Shown piece by piece: positions 9,054-17,992 of a DNA stretch of 64,000 bases. Source of the DNA: Pseudoalteromonas nigrifaciens (GTDB taxonomy: Bacteria; Pseudomonadota; Gammaproteobacteria; Enterobacterales; Alteromonadaceae); contig NZ_CP011036.1 in assembly GCF_002221505.1 (NCBI RefSeq), positions 3,038,001 to 3,102,000 on the forward strand, in the 5' to 3' direction. Position 1 is the stretch's first letter, and each line of letters begins with the position of its first letter. Below the pieces are notes generated by a model, which did no database searches, had not been told where the DNA came from, and was given only the letters and a program-made list of their open reading frames with translations. Made by a program: the position numbers and the translations under genes.

Positions 9054-10451
9054 TTATAAGTTTTCTTCAGCGAATGAAGCTAGGCGACTACGTACCACAC
9101 CATTGAGGTTTATTGTTGCGCTACCTTCAAAGTTTTTAAAGCGCTCCACAATATAAGTTAAGCCCGAAGTAACCGGTGTTAAGTAGTTACTGTCTATTTG
9201 TGCCAAGTTACCGGTACAAATTAGCTTAGTACCTTCGCCGCAACGGGTAATAATGGTTTTTAATTGTGCCGCCGTTAAGTTTTGGCTTTCATCTAAAATA
9301 ACTACTGCATTTTGAATACTGCGACCACGCATAAAATTTACCGACTTAAACTGAATATTGGCTTTTTCCATAATATAATTACGGCTTGAAATTGGATTTT
9401 CGTCGCCCTTATGTAATACCTCTAGGGTGTCGGTAATGGCCGCTAGCCATGGCGCCATTTTTTCTTCCTCAGTGCCGGGTAAAAAGCCAATTGACTCGGC
9501 TATTTCTGGCGTATTACGCGTTACTATTACTTTGTCGTAAATGCCTTTTTCGATCACCATTTCTAGTGCACTAGCAAGCGCCAATAAAGTTTTACCACAC
9601 CCTGCAGGGCCGGTTAAAATAACCAGTTCTATGCTGGTATCTAATAAAGCATCGAGTGCCATACCTTGGTAAATATTTTTTGGTTTAATACCCCATGCAC
9701 CTTGGTTCATTAATCGCTCATAACCTATATCTTTTAAGGTTATATGCTCCTCATCGTACGATTTAACTCGCGCTGCAAACTGATCCCCCTCATCAATTAA
9801 ATACTCATTATAAAATACATCAGGGATTAAGTTTTTAGCCACATGATGCAAGGTCTCACGGCCATATTGCTCAGTATTACATTGGCCAACATGCTGCCAA
9901 AAGTCTCCGGCTATTTTTTTGTAGCCGCTGGTTAGTAAGCTAATGTCGTCTATAAGCTGATCGGTGCGGTAATCCTCAACATAATTAAGCCCTGCACCTT
10001 TGGCTTTTAAGCGCATGTTTATATCTTTAGTGACTAATATTACTTTGCTATTTGTGTGCTGCTTTTGTAAATGCACTGCACAGTTAATAATGCGATGATC
10101 GTTTTCATTGCCTGGCAGGCCAGAAATAGAGTCGGCAAATAAATGATCGTTTACAATAATTAAAGTGCCGTTTGATGCTGTTTTCGCTTTTTTATTGCTA
10201 GGAAGGGCTACGCCTTGGAGCATTTGCTCTGGTGTGGCATTTTTTAATATTTCATCTAAACCACGAATAGCCACGCGAGCATCACGGCTTACATCGTGTT
10301 TTCTATCTTTTATATGATCAAGCTCCTCTAACACTGTCATCGGAATAACTACATGGTGCTCTTGAAACGATAAATACGCGAGGGGTTCGTGAAGCAATAC
10401 ATTGGTATCTAGCACATACATTTTACTTTTAAGGTTCGAAGCATTTTCCAT
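9054..10451 (-). CDS. PIN-PhoH fusion ATPase
   Basis: A 465-residue protein joining an N-terminal PIN nuclease domain (about 10-150; opening MYVLDTNVLLHEP, later TVLEELDHIK and LVTKDINMR) to a C-terminal PhoH ATPase/helicase domain (about 240-460; Walker A GPAGCGKTLLA, Walker B AVVILDESQN). This is the PhoH2/YlaK-type architecture, thought to unwind and cut RNA; the physiological substrate is not settled. The length is normal for the fused family. The gene reads away from rapA, and the region between them must hold its promoter. Cytoplasmic. Confidence 0.92.
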   Translation of the reverse strand: MENASNLKSKMYVLDTNVLLHEPLAYLSFQEHHVVIPMTVLEELDHIKDRKHDVSRDARVAIRGLDEILKNATPEQMLQGVALPSNKKAKTASNGTLIIVNDHLFADSISGLPGNENDHRIINCAVHLQKQHTNSKVILVTKDINMRLKAKGAGLNYVEDYRTDQLIDDISLLTSGYKKIAGDFWQHVGQCNTEQYGRETLHHVAKNLIPDVFYNEYLIDEGDQFAARVKSYDEEHITLKDIGYERLMNQGAWGIKPKNIYQGMALDALLDTSIELVILTGPAGCGKTLLALASALEMVIEKGIYDKVIVTRNTPEIAESIGFLPGTEEEKMAPWLAAITDTLEVLHKGDENPISSRNYIMEKANIQFKSVNFMRGRSIQNAVVILDESQNLTAAQLKTIITRCGEGTKLICTGNLAQIDSNYLTPVTSGLTYIVERFKNFEGSATINLNGVVRSRLASFAEENL

Positions 10452-10689
10452 AGCACTGTCCTTACTTTTTATGATGAGTATGCTATACCAAACTAACTAA
10501 GTGCTTTTGAGTAGTGATGGCTCGTTAGTTACTTAGGTATAATTTTAGTTTAGTCTATTTGTCATAAAAGTCCGTTTTATTACAAACTCGATTTTGTTTT
10601 AATTAAACCTTAAAATCAAAGCAATCGACTGACTAAAATAGTGCATTATAAAAGTTAATTAAGTAGGTTTTGCTAAGGAAATATTTTTA

Positions 10690-10812
10690 ATGCTGCTAAC
10701 GCTCAAAGTAATAGCTGCAGAGCTATTTATTATCTTACTGTGTACTTATTTACCCAAAAAAGATCCAGATGTTAGCCGTTTTGTTAGGAATAATTCACAC
10801 TTACCGAATTAA
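10690..10812 (+). CDS. Possible 40-residue membrane peptide
   Basis: A short frame with an ATG at 10690 and a well-placed AAGGAA ribosome site 9 bases upstream. It encodes 40 residues: one hydrophobic helix (residues about 2-20, LLTLKVIAAELFIILLCTYL) and then a polar, charged tail with PKKDPDVSRFVRNN. The pattern is that of a single-pass small membrane protein. It ends about 80 bases before the rapA start, so the two may share a transcript. No family was recognised. Ribosome site and composition support it, but a 40-codon frame can arise by chance. Confidence 0.45.
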   Translation: MLLTLKVIAAELFIILLCTYLPKKDPDVSRFVRNNSHLPN

Positions 10813-10895
10813 TTAAAAGTGAGGCTAATAGCGCCTTGCAGTGGTGTTGTCTAACAGGTAACATAGCCGCCTTTTTCTTCATAGACGAGACATAT

Positions 10896-13790
10896 ATGAA
10901 TTTTTCCTTAGGTCAGCGTTGGATCAGTGATACAGAGTCAGATTTAGGATTAGGCACAGTTGTTGCCATTGAGGGCCGTCAGGTCAGCATATTATTTCCT
11001 GCTAGTGGCGAAAGCCGCGTTTATTCTTGGGCAGAAGCACCCGTAACCCGTGTGTCATTTAATCCTGGCGATGTGATCAAAAGCGTTGAAGAGTGGGAAT
11101 TAGAAGTTGAGTCTATTGAAGTGCAAGGCGAGCTACTTTGTTATCACGGTACTCGTGTTGATAATGGTGAAGCAGCCAAACTAAAAGAAACCTTTCTAGA
11201 TCATTTTATTAAGTTTAACAAACCTCAAGATCGTTTATTTGCCGGCCAAGTAGATCGTTTTGATCGTTACACGCTGCGCTACCAAACATGGTTACATAAA
11301 TTTGAACGTGAACAGTCGCCTATAAAAGGCTTAATTGGTCAGCGTGCTAATCTTATTCCGCATCAGCTTTATATAGCCCAAGAAGTAGGTAAACGTTTTG
11401 CACCACGCGTACTTTTATCAGATGAAGTAGGCCTTGGTAAAACAATTGAAGCGGGAATGATTTTACATCAGCAAATTATTAGTGGCCGTGCCAGCCGTGT
11501 GCTTATTGTAGTACCCGAAAATCTGCAGCACCAATGGTTAGTAGAAATGCTGCGCCGCTTTAATTTACGTTTCTCTATTTTTGATGAAGATCGTTGCGAT
11601 GAAGCGTTTGCCGACTCGCCAAATGTATTTGATACCGAACAACTGGTACTTACCAGCCTAGAGTTTTTAACCAAGAAAAAACGTTGGTTCGAACAAGCAA
11701 CTTTAGCTGACTGGGATTTACTAGTAATAGATGAAGCGCATCATTTAAGTATTAATAATGGCAAGCCAAGCTCAGAGTACCAACGTATGGCCGAGCTTAG
11801 CCAAGATATTCCGGGCCTTATTTTACTTACCGCCACGCCAGATCAACTTGGTCATAGCAGCCACTTTGCTCGCCTACAGCTACTCGATCCAGACAGGTTT
11901 TACGACTACGACGTATTTAAAGAAGAGGAAGCAAATTACAAAGACGTTGCCGAAGCTGCTAATCAATTACTCCAAGAGCAAGGCTTAGACGAGAGCGCTA
12001 AAGCGACTTTAATTGAGCTATTAAAAGAAACCGACATTACCGATATTCTGGCAAAAGCACAGCAAGGTGATTTACCCGCGCGTAAAGAAATACTTAACAT
12101 GTTACTGGATCGCCACGGCACCGGCCGCATCTTATTTAGAAATAGCCGCAGCGGCATTGACGGCTACCCTAGCCGTATATTACACGCCTACCCTATGCCA
12201 TTGCCAAAGCAATATAAAACAGCAATGACAGTACTGGGCAATATGAGCGGCATTCAAAATCCCGAACTTAGTGCACAGCGCGCACTATTCCCAGAAAAAA
12301 TATTTCAAGAGTTTGAAGGCGAAAGCGCCAGCTGGGGAGCATTTGATCCTCGCGTAGATTGGCTAATCGACACTCTTAAAACCCTTAAGCGTGAAAAAGT
12401 ACTGCTAATATGTGCTAAAGCCGAAACAGCTATCAGCCTTGAGCAAATACTACGTGAACGCGAAGCAATTAAAGCCTCAGTTTTTCACGAAGGTATGTCG
12501 ATTATTGAGCGTGACCGCGCCGCTGCATTTTTTGCAGACGAGTACGACAACGCGCAAATACTGCTGTGTTCTGAAATTGGCTCTGAAGGGCGTAACTTTC
12601 AGTTTTCACATCATTTAGTGTTATTTGATTTACCACTAAACCCAGATTTACTAGAGCAACGTATTGGCCGACTAGACCGCATTGGACAAACTCAAGATGT
12701 GAACATTCACGTGCCATATTTTGAAAACACCGCCCAAGAAGTATTACTACGTTGGTACAACGAAGGCCTAGACGCATTCGAATCTACCTCGTCGACGGGA
12801 CAAATGTTGTATAAAGAATTCCGTGATGACCTACTTGATTACATTGCAGCGCATAACTGCGACGAAGACGAGTTAGATCCATTACTTGAGCAAGTAGCAC
12901 AAAAAAATGCGGTACTGCGCAAGCAAATGGAAAGCGGACGTGACCGTTTACTTGAGCTGCATTCATCGGGCCAAGGCGCAGCCGACTCTTTGGTAGCTGA
13001 TATTGAAAAACTAGACAATCAGTTTGAACTGCCTAGTTACATGATTAACGTATTTGACACCTTTGGCGTAAGCCAAGAAGATAAAGGCGAAAATACCATT
13101 ATCTTAAAGCCAACCGAGCATATGTTAAACGCCTCGTTTCCGGCATTAAGAGAAGATGGCATGACAGTTACATTTGACCGCGATACCGCGCTTTCGCAAG
13201 AAGACGTGCACTTTATTAGTTGGGATCATCCTATGGTGCAAGGCACCCTAGATATGATTTGTGACGACGATTTTGGTAGCGCATCGGTTGCTTTACTTAA
13301 AAACAAAAAACTACCACCAGGCACCTTTTTTGTTGAGCTTATTTTTGTAGCCGAAGCTATGGCACCAAAAGTATTACAAGTAGGACGCTTTTTACCACCT
13401 ACGCCAATTCGTATTTTACTCGATAAAGCAGGTAATAACTTAGGTGAAAACGTCGCGTTTGACGGCTTTAATCAGCAGCTTTCTGCCGTTGGTCGCCAAA
13501 CAGCCAGTAAACTAGCTGGCGCATTGCAAAGTGCTATTCACCCAATGATCAGCACCGCAAAAGACATGGCACAAGAAAAGCTTGAAGTTATTCGTGCTGC
13601 GTCACTGGCTAAAATGCAAACATCACTAAGTGAAGAGCAGCAACGATTAGTTGCTCTTAAGCAAATTAACCCTAATATTCGCCAAGAAGAAATTACCTTC
13701 TACGATAAGCAACGCACAGATTTGACTACCTACATTGAAAAAACCCAGTTAAAACTAGATGCGATACGCTTGATTGTGGTTTCGCACTAA
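10896..13790 (+). CDS. rapA: RNA polymerase-associated ATPase RapA
   Basis: A 964-residue Swi2/Snf2-family ATPase that recycles RNA polymerase. The start at 10896 is chosen over an in-frame one 60 bases earlier because MNFSLGQRWISDTES matches the usual RapA opening. After two N-terminal Tudor-like repeats come Walker A DEVGLGKTIEAGM and the DEAH box VIDEAHHLS, then motif SLLTATP and motif VI in RIGRLDRIGQ. Length agrees with the E. coli protein (968). It is probably preceded on the same strand by the small membrane ORF. A candidate hairpin terminator lies about 110 bases downstream. Confidence 0.97.
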   Translation: MNFSLGQRWISDTESDLGLGTVVAIEGRQVSILFPASGESRVYSWAEAPVTRVSFNPGDVIKSVEEWELEVESIEVQGELLCYHGTRVDNGEAAKLKETFLDHFIKFNKPQDRLFAGQVDRFDRYTLRYQTWLHKFEREQSPIKGLIGQRANLIPHQLYIAQEVGKRFAPRVLLSDEVGLGKTIEAGMILHQQIISGRASRVLIVVPENLQHQWLVEMLRRFNLRFSIFDEDRCDEAFADSPNVFDTEQLVLTSLEFLTKKKRWFEQATLADWDLLVIDEAHHLSINNGKPSSEYQRMAELSQDIPGLILLTATPDQLGHSSHFARLQLLDPDRFYDYDVFKEEEANYKDVAEAANQLLQEQGLDESAKATLIELLKETDITDILAKAQQGDLPARKEILNMLLDRHGTGRILFRNSRSGIDGYPSRILHAYPMPLPKQYKTAMTVLGNMSGIQNPELSAQRALFPEKIFQEFEGESASWGAFDPRVDWLIDTLKTLKREKVLLICAKAETAISLEQILREREAIKASVFHEGMSIIERDRAAAFFADEYDNAQILLCSEIGSEGRNFQFSHHLVLFDLPLNPDLLEQRIGRLDRIGQTQDVNIHVPYFENTAQEVLLRWYNEGLDAFESTSSTGQMLYKEFRDDLLDYIAAHNCDEDELDPLLEQVAQKNAVLRKQMESGRDRLLELHSSGQGAADSLVADIEKLDNQFELPSYMINVFDTFGVSQEDKGENTIILKPTEHMLNASFPALREDGMTVTFDRDTALSQEDVHFISWDHPMVQGTLDMICDDDFGSASVALLKNKKLPPGTFFVELIFVAEAMAPKVLQVGRFLPPTPIRILLDKAGNNLGENVAFDGFNQQLSAVGRQTASKLAGALQSAIHPMISTAKDMAQEKLEVIRAASLAKMQTSLSEEQQRLVALKQINPNIRQEEITFYDKQRTDLTTYIEKTQLKLDAIRLIVVSH

Positions 13791-13860
13791 CGCTTTGGCG
13801 ATAAGCTGACAGCCGTTAGTAAAAAATTGCTAATGTGCGAATGAAGAAAGCGCGGTATTT

Positions 13861-13900
13861 TGAAGTGACCCCATAAAGTTGGATTCATTTCTAAGCAGCT
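13861..13900. mobile_element. Possible end of an IS3-family (IS150-like) element, solo remnant
   Basis: The stretch TGAAGTGACCCCATAAAGTT followed by GGA resembles the terminal repeats of IS150-group IS3 elements (TG..GACCCC..AAAGTTGGA). No transposase is present and no partner end was found, so this would be a scar. The match is from memory. Confidence 0.35.
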
Positions 13901-13903
13901 AAT

Positions 13904-13948
13904 AAAGCCTGATTTCGGTAGTGTGTCGAACTCAGGCTTTTTATTTTC
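13904..13948 (+). terminator. Hairpin terminator downstream of rapA
   Basis: Arms AAAGCCTGA (13904-13912) and TCAGGCTTT (13932-13940) with a 19-base loop, followed by a T-rich tail. It may be part of the IS scar and now serve as a rapA terminator. Confidence 0.5.
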
Positions 13949-14069
13949 AACTTAATGCATGCGTTGTTGTAATAAAAAATTTATTACTGAGCTCACCTTA
14001 AAACTTGATAAAAACCCTATAAAACGATTAGTTAAGTGCTATTCAACTCTTTCTAAAATCACTTGTAAA

Positions 14070-14357
14070 TCACAACCACTCTTCTATATCTTGCCCACCC
14101 AAAACAGCCATTATTTCAACATCAGTTTCATAAACTCTGTAATAAATACTATCTGAGCCACAAACGGCGCGTCGATAACCTTTACGAATATGATCAACTG
14201 ATTGGTAGGAATAAGGATTTGCAGCTAGCTTTTCAAACAGAGTAAAAAAAGCATAAAAATAAGTATCTGCTTGCTGCTGTGAATACTCCTTACAGCCATA
14301 CTGATAAATACGACGTAAGTCTTCTTTAGCATCATTTGAGAGTTTAAACTTTCGCAT
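14070..14357 (-). CDS. parE: RelE/ParE-family toxin
   Basis: A 95-residue protein of the ParE type: helical start KLSNDAKEDLRRIYQYG, a middle segment with FEKLAANPYSY, and the strand block GYRRAVCGSDSIYYRVYE followed by VEIMAVLGGQDIEEWL. Members block gyrase (ParE) or cut mRNA on the ribosome (RelE); the sequence alone fits ParE better. It follows the antitoxin gene with a one-base stop/start overlap (TAATG), so translation is coupled. The pair lies in an AT-rich insertion-prone gap after rapA, typical for horizontally acquired modules. Confidence 0.88.
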   Translation of the reverse strand: MRKFKLSNDAKEDLRRIYQYGCKEYSQQQADTYFYAFFTLFEKLAANPYSYQSVDHIRKGYRRAVCGSDSIYYRVYETDVEIMAVLGGQDIEEWL

Positions 14358-14584
14358 TACTTAACATTTAGTTTAAATTCAGTCAGGATTTCATCAGCAG
14401 ATTGATTAGTAAAGCCACTTTTTTCAGATTTAAGCAGTTTACTATTGATAGCTTCAGCCCTTCTTGCACGTCGAATTAAGTCATTCACTAATTCGCTTTT
14501 ATTCGCGTAATCACCTACATTTTCAATGTGATTACGCAGCCATAAATCATTTTTCTCAGTGAGCGAAATGCTTTGCCTTGCCAT
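14357..14584 (-). CDS. parD: ParD-type antitoxin (ribbon-helix-helix)
   Basis: A 75-residue protein. Residues 1-45 form a ribbon-helix-helix fold (MARQSISLTEKNDLWLRNHI, then YANKSELVNDLIRRAR); the C-terminal tail (TNQSADEILTEFKLNV) is the flexible toxin-wrapping part expected of ParD antitoxins. It should bind and neutralise the downstream toxin and repress its own operon. A GAGG ribosome site precedes the ATG at 14584, and a perfect palindrome lies just upstream of that. Confidence 0.88.
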   Translation of the reverse strand: MARQSISLTEKNDLWLRNHIENVGDYANKSELVNDLIRRARRAEAINSKLLKSEKSGFTNQSADEILTEFKLNVK

Positions 14585-14603
14585 AATATATACCTCAAAA
14601 AAT

Positions 14604-14631
14604 CATACTGGTGTAATTTTACACCAGTATG
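14604..14631. promoter_or_regulatory. 28-bp perfect palindrome, operator of the toxin-antitoxin operon
   Basis: Arms of 13 bases (CATACTGGTGTAA and its exact complement TTACACCAGTATG) around a 2-base centre. It lies 19 bases upstream of the antitoxin ATG and overlaps a plausible -10 (TATGAT on the minus strand). Symmetry and position fit the operator for ribbon-helix-helix autorepression. Confidence 0.75.
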
Positions 14632-14721
14632 AAAAACATGCAATTAAACTTTAATCTTTTTCCTTGAGCCTTAGTGCTCGCTCCACTAAAATGGCGCCCT
14701 TGAAAATCACTGAGGTCGGCC

Positions 14722-15375
14722 GTGTTAATTAACTACAATCCCCCAACAGATCCGTATTTAACTATTCTGTATCAGGATGAGGATTTACTCATCGTTAATA
14801 AGCCTAGCGAGTTGTTAACCGTGCCAGGTAAAGACCCTAAACATGCCGATTGCTTAATAAGCCGTGTTAACCGAGTTTTTCCTACTGCTAAAATAGTGCA
14901 CCGTTTAGATATGGCAACGTCGGGCATACTTTGCTTGGCAATGAATAAAGCCGCACACCGCCATGTAAGTATGCAGTTTCAGGAGCGCGAAACCGCCAAG
15001 CGCTATATTGCCCGGATATATGGGCAACTTGAGGCGCAAACCGGCTCGGTTGATTTACCGCTTATTTGCGATTGGCCTAATCGCCCCAAGCAAATGGTTG
15101 ATCACGAAAACGGTAAGCCGTCGCTTACGCATTTTAAAATACTTGAACGTGAACCACATGCAACCCGTGTAGAACTAACTCCTATTACAGGGCGCTCGCA
15201 CCAGTTGCGTGTACATATGCTAAGCCTAGGCCATCCTATTTTAGGTGATAGGCTTTACGCGCACAAAGAGGCACTCGCTGCGGCGCCGCGCTTGCAATTA
15301 CACGCACAAATGCTCAGCTTAAAACATCCCACTACTGAGCAAATACTTACATTTGAAGCTGCTCCTGATTTTTAG
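14722..15375 (+). CDS. rluA: Dual-specificity rRNA/tRNA pseudouridine synthase RluA
   Basis: A 217-residue RluA-family pseudouridine synthase. Motif I VNKPSELLTVPG and the catalytic motif HRLDMATSGIL (aspartate after RL) are followed by RYIARIYG and the C-terminal motif TGRSHQLRVHM with GDRLY. The short length without an S4 domain matches RluA (E. coli 219 residues), which modifies 23S rRNA U746 and tRNA U32, rather than RluC or RluD. Translation starts at a GTG with GAGG 6 bases upstream. Monocistronic, reading towards the DUF3530 gene. Confidence 0.93.
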   Translation: MLINYNPPTDPYLTILYQDEDLLIVNKPSELLTVPGKDPKHADCLISRVNRVFPTAKIVHRLDMATSGILCLAMNKAAHRHVSMQFQERETAKRYIARIYGQLEAQTGSVDLPLICDWPNRPKQMVDHENGKPSLTHFKILEREPHATRVELTPITGRSHQLRVHMLSLGHPILGDRLYAHKEALAAAPRLQLHAQMLSLKHPTTEQILTFEAAPDF

Positions 15376-15467
15376 CGCTAACACTTAATATTAAAGTTTA
15401 GCCTGTTACGCTAAACTTTTTTGCTGCTGCGCCGATATCTAAATAATGTTTTTTATTTGAGTTGATT

Positions 15468-16478
15468 ATGGTATTGGCGCAGTATTTAAAGGTAATTAAA
15501 CTAAACGTACTGCTAAGCTGTGCGCTACTTTTGACTGTGCAAGTAACTGCAGCAGAGCATATTGCCCCCCCCTCGTATGCAAGTATTGAAAATAATGATA
15601 TTCAACACTTACTTCCCAATGATGAAATAAAGCCTATATTAGCTGGCGATACTGAATTTTTAACCTTATACAGCGAGTATATGAGTGCTGATTTTAGAGG
15701 CACTGTACTGCTTATACCTGATTGGCAATCAAGCGCGACCAATAATGCCGGAATGAGCTTTTTACGCAAAGAACTGAATAATTTAGGCTACACTACCTAC
15801 GCAATGACAGTACCTGATATTAACTGGCAGGCCAGTGAAATAGCCACTGCTGCAACTAACGAAAACACTGCAACTGAAAGCACCTCAGCTGAAAATATTC
15901 TTGCCCAAAGCTCTGACAATGCAAATACAGCTAATCAAAGCACTGATAATGAAAGTGCTGCTGTTGAAAGTGCTACTATTGAGGATACTGGTGTAAACAA
16001 AAGTGCTGAGCCACACCATGTTAATGCCATTGAAAAAGTGAGTGACGCGGTACTCGATAACTATAAAGTAAATTTAATCGCCCGCTATGAAGCACTGTAT
16101 AATACAGCAATGGCAGAGCCGAATAATATTGTAGTAATTGCCCAGGGGATCAGTGCTGGCGTGCTACTTGAACATTATGCGCAATTTCCCGACTCAAGAC
16201 TTAATGCATTTATAAGTTTAAGCAGTTATTTACCTAACAGTAAACGTAATCAAGACTTAAGCCAAACTTCGTCTTTAATTGCCCCACCATTACTGGATAT
16301 TTACTACGCTAACGATAACAACGAGATTTTAATGAACCTTAAAAATCGTCAGCGCTGGGTTAACCGCAACGCAAAATTTGATTATCGCCAACGCCAGTTA
16401 TTTGGTTTGCGCAATCAGCCCGATCAACATGCACGCCTAAGTAAAGAAATAGACGGCTTTTTACGCCGACTTTTTTAA
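15468..16478 (+). CDS. DUF3530 family exported alpha/beta-hydrolase-like protein
   Basis: About 336 residues from the ATG at 15468; a TTG two codons earlier is less likely. A signal peptide (hydrophobic LNVLLSCALLLTVQVTAA) leads to a DUF3530 domain: FRGTVLLIPDWQSS, then FLRKELNNLGYTTYAMTVPD, and later NIVVIAQGISAGVLLEHY. The normal nucleophile elbow reads GISAG. Residues about 125-190 are a low-complexity insertion rich in Ala, Asn, Glu, Ser and Thr. The substrate is unknown. Its 3' end overlaps that of the convergent djlA by 18 bases. Confidence 0.85.
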   Translation: MVLAQYLKVIKLNVLLSCALLLTVQVTAAEHIAPPSYASIENNDIQHLLPNDEIKPILAGDTEFLTLYSEYMSADFRGTVLLIPDWQSSATNNAGMSFLRKELNNLGYTTYAMTVPDINWQASEIATAATNENTATESTSAENILAQSSDNANTANQSTDNESAAVESATIEDTGVNKSAEPHHVNAIEKVSDAVLDNYKVNLIARYEALYNTAMAEPNNIVVIAQGISAGVLLEHYAQFPDSRLNAFISLSSYLPNSKRNQDLSQTSSLIAPPLLDIYYANDNNEILMNLKNRQRWVNRNAKFDYRQRQLFGLRNQPDQHARLSKEIDGFLRRLF

Positions 16479-17321
16479 ATACTCGTAAGCAGCTTGAATA
16501 TCTTGGCTTTTTTTGACCGCTAATTCCATCATATGTTTTGGTAAACCTTGCGATACCAATTTATCAGGGTGATGCTGCGCCATCAGTTTTCGATACGCGA
16601 GCTTTATTTCTCGCGCTGTTGCCGAGTCATTAAGCCCTAATAATGCCAACGCTTGTGCGCGGTTTATATTATTATTAGGTGGTACATGATGGCCTGAACC
16701 TTCACGGTAACTGCTACTTTGCCCTTGTTGCTGTTGTTTATAGCGCTGTTGCTGCTGCCTAAAGCTAAACTCTGCTTGGTAACGCTTTAATACAAAAGCA
16801 AAGTGCGCTCTAGATACGCCTAACTGTTTACTCACTTCTTGTAAAAGTAGTTTTTCTTGCTCAGCGAGTACACCATCTGAAAATGCCATTTGAATTTGAA
16901 TTTCTAAAAATAGCTGTAATAAATCATAACGCTTAGCAAAACGTTCTTTAAAGTCTTGTACTGTTTCTTTTAATGAAAAATCATTTTCTTTACCCGACTG
17001 AAATGCATGTTGTGCTTCGCGGCGCTCTTCGCCTTGTAGGCCCATTTCGTCCATAAATAACGTTGCCGCTTTAATATGTACTTCGCTAATGCGCCCATTT
17101 GATTTAGCAATATGCCCCATAACTGCAAAACAGCTAGAAAAAAACAGCGCTTGACGCTCGTTGACGTCGTCACCTTTAAATAAGTTTGAAAAGCCACCGG
17201 CTTTATCAAAATCTTTTTTTAAGCTTTTATCAAACATATGGCCAAGATATAGGCCAAAAATAGCACCAAATATTTTGCCAAACATAAAACCGAAAATAAA
17301 CCCGAGTATTTTTCCCCACAT
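16461..17321 (-). CDS. djlA: DnaJ-like membrane co-chaperone DjlA
   Basis: A 286-residue protein with the DjlA layout. An N-terminal glycine-rich membrane helix (ILGFIFGFMFGKIFGAIFGL) is followed by a TerB-like helical domain (about 55-180), a Gln-rich linker (RQQQQRYKQQQQGQ) and a C-terminal J domain (about 218-286) with the HPD motif in MAQHHPDKL. It recruits DnaK to the inner membrane. It is the last gene of the minus-strand run amgK-murU-djlA, 17 bases after murU, and overlaps the DUF3530 gene tail to tail. Confidence 0.95.
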   Translation of the reverse strand: MWGKILGFIFGFMFGKIFGAIFGLYLGHMFDKSLKKDFDKAGGFSNLFKGDDVNERQALFFSSCFAVMGHIAKSNGRISEVHIKAATLFMDEMGLQGEERREAQHAFQSGKENDFSLKETVQDFKERFAKRYDLLQLFLEIQIQMAFSDGVLAEQEKLLLQEVSKQLGVSRAHFAFVLKRYQAEFSFRQQQQRYKQQQQGQSSSYREGSGHHVPPNNNINRAQALALLGLNDSATAREIKLAYRKLMAQHHPDKLVSQGLPKHMMELAVKKSQDIQAAYEYLKKSA

Positions 17322-17338
17322 CTAAATTATTACCTCTA

Positions 17339-17992
17339 TTAAATTTGTCGTTGATTAAGTGCTGATAATCGCTCAGGAGTACCTACATCATCCCATTGGC
17401 CTATGTAGAGTTCGGTAGAGACTAAATGTTCAGTTAATTTTTTAGCTAAAATAGGCCCAAGCGGACGAACACCTTGCTCAAAATCGTTAAAAAAATCGGC
17501 TTGATATCGGCCAATTCCAGAAAATGTATATTTTTGACTATCACTCGACAAATGACTGAGTGCAAAATCACCGTTAGGATTATGCGGTGGGTTTTCTATC
17601 AGCACTATGTGCGCCTCACCCGCTTGTAAATGCAGTTGAGTTAACGCGCTTACGTCGTAATCGGTATATATGTCGCCATTTATAACAATAAAGGTATCGC
17701 CTAATAGGGGCAGCGCAGCAATAATGCCACCGGCCGTTTCAAGGCCACCTGCCACTTCTTGGCTATAACGTATATTTACGCCCCACTTGCTGCCATTGGC
17801 AAAATAATCTTTAATTTTATCACCTTGCCACGCAAGGTTTATTACTATTTCGGTAATACCCGCCGCTTTAAGATTAACAATATGATGCTCAATTAATGGC
17901 TTACCCGCTACTGCCAACATAGGTTTAGGCATATTTTGCGTTAGTGGCATCATACGTTGTCCGCGCCCGGCCGCTAAAATCATCGCCTTCAT
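17339..17992 (-). CDS. murU: N-acetylmuramate 1-phosphate uridylyltransferase MurU
   Basis: A 217-residue sugar-nucleotidyltransferase: signature MILAAGRGQRMMPLT, then PKPMLAVAGKPLIEH, and the metal site INGDIYTDYD. In pseudomonads MurU makes UDP-MurNAc from MurNAc 1-phosphate, bypassing de novo (fosfomycin-sensitive) MurA synthesis. The assignment rests on its 4-base overlap with a sugar kinase of the AmgK type and the position next to lptD, the same order as in Pseudomonas. Cytoplasmic. Confidence 0.9.
   Translation of the reverse strand: MKAMILAAGRGQRMMPLTQNMPKPMLAVAGKPLIEHHIVNLKAAGITEIVINLAWQGDKIKDYFANGSKWGVNIRYSQEVAGGLETAGGIIAALPLLGDTFIVINGDIYTDYDVSALTQLHLQAGEAHIVLIENPPHNPNGDFALSHLSSDSQKYTFSGIGRYQADFFNDFEQGVRPLGPILAKKLTEHLVSTELYIGQWDDVGTPERLSALNQRQI

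Noticed and set aside
12502..12777. 91-codon minus-strand frame inside rapA, and similar frames opposite rsmA, slmA-side genes and the chemoreceptors.
   Set aside because: Shadows of well-supported genes on the other strand, with no independent signal.
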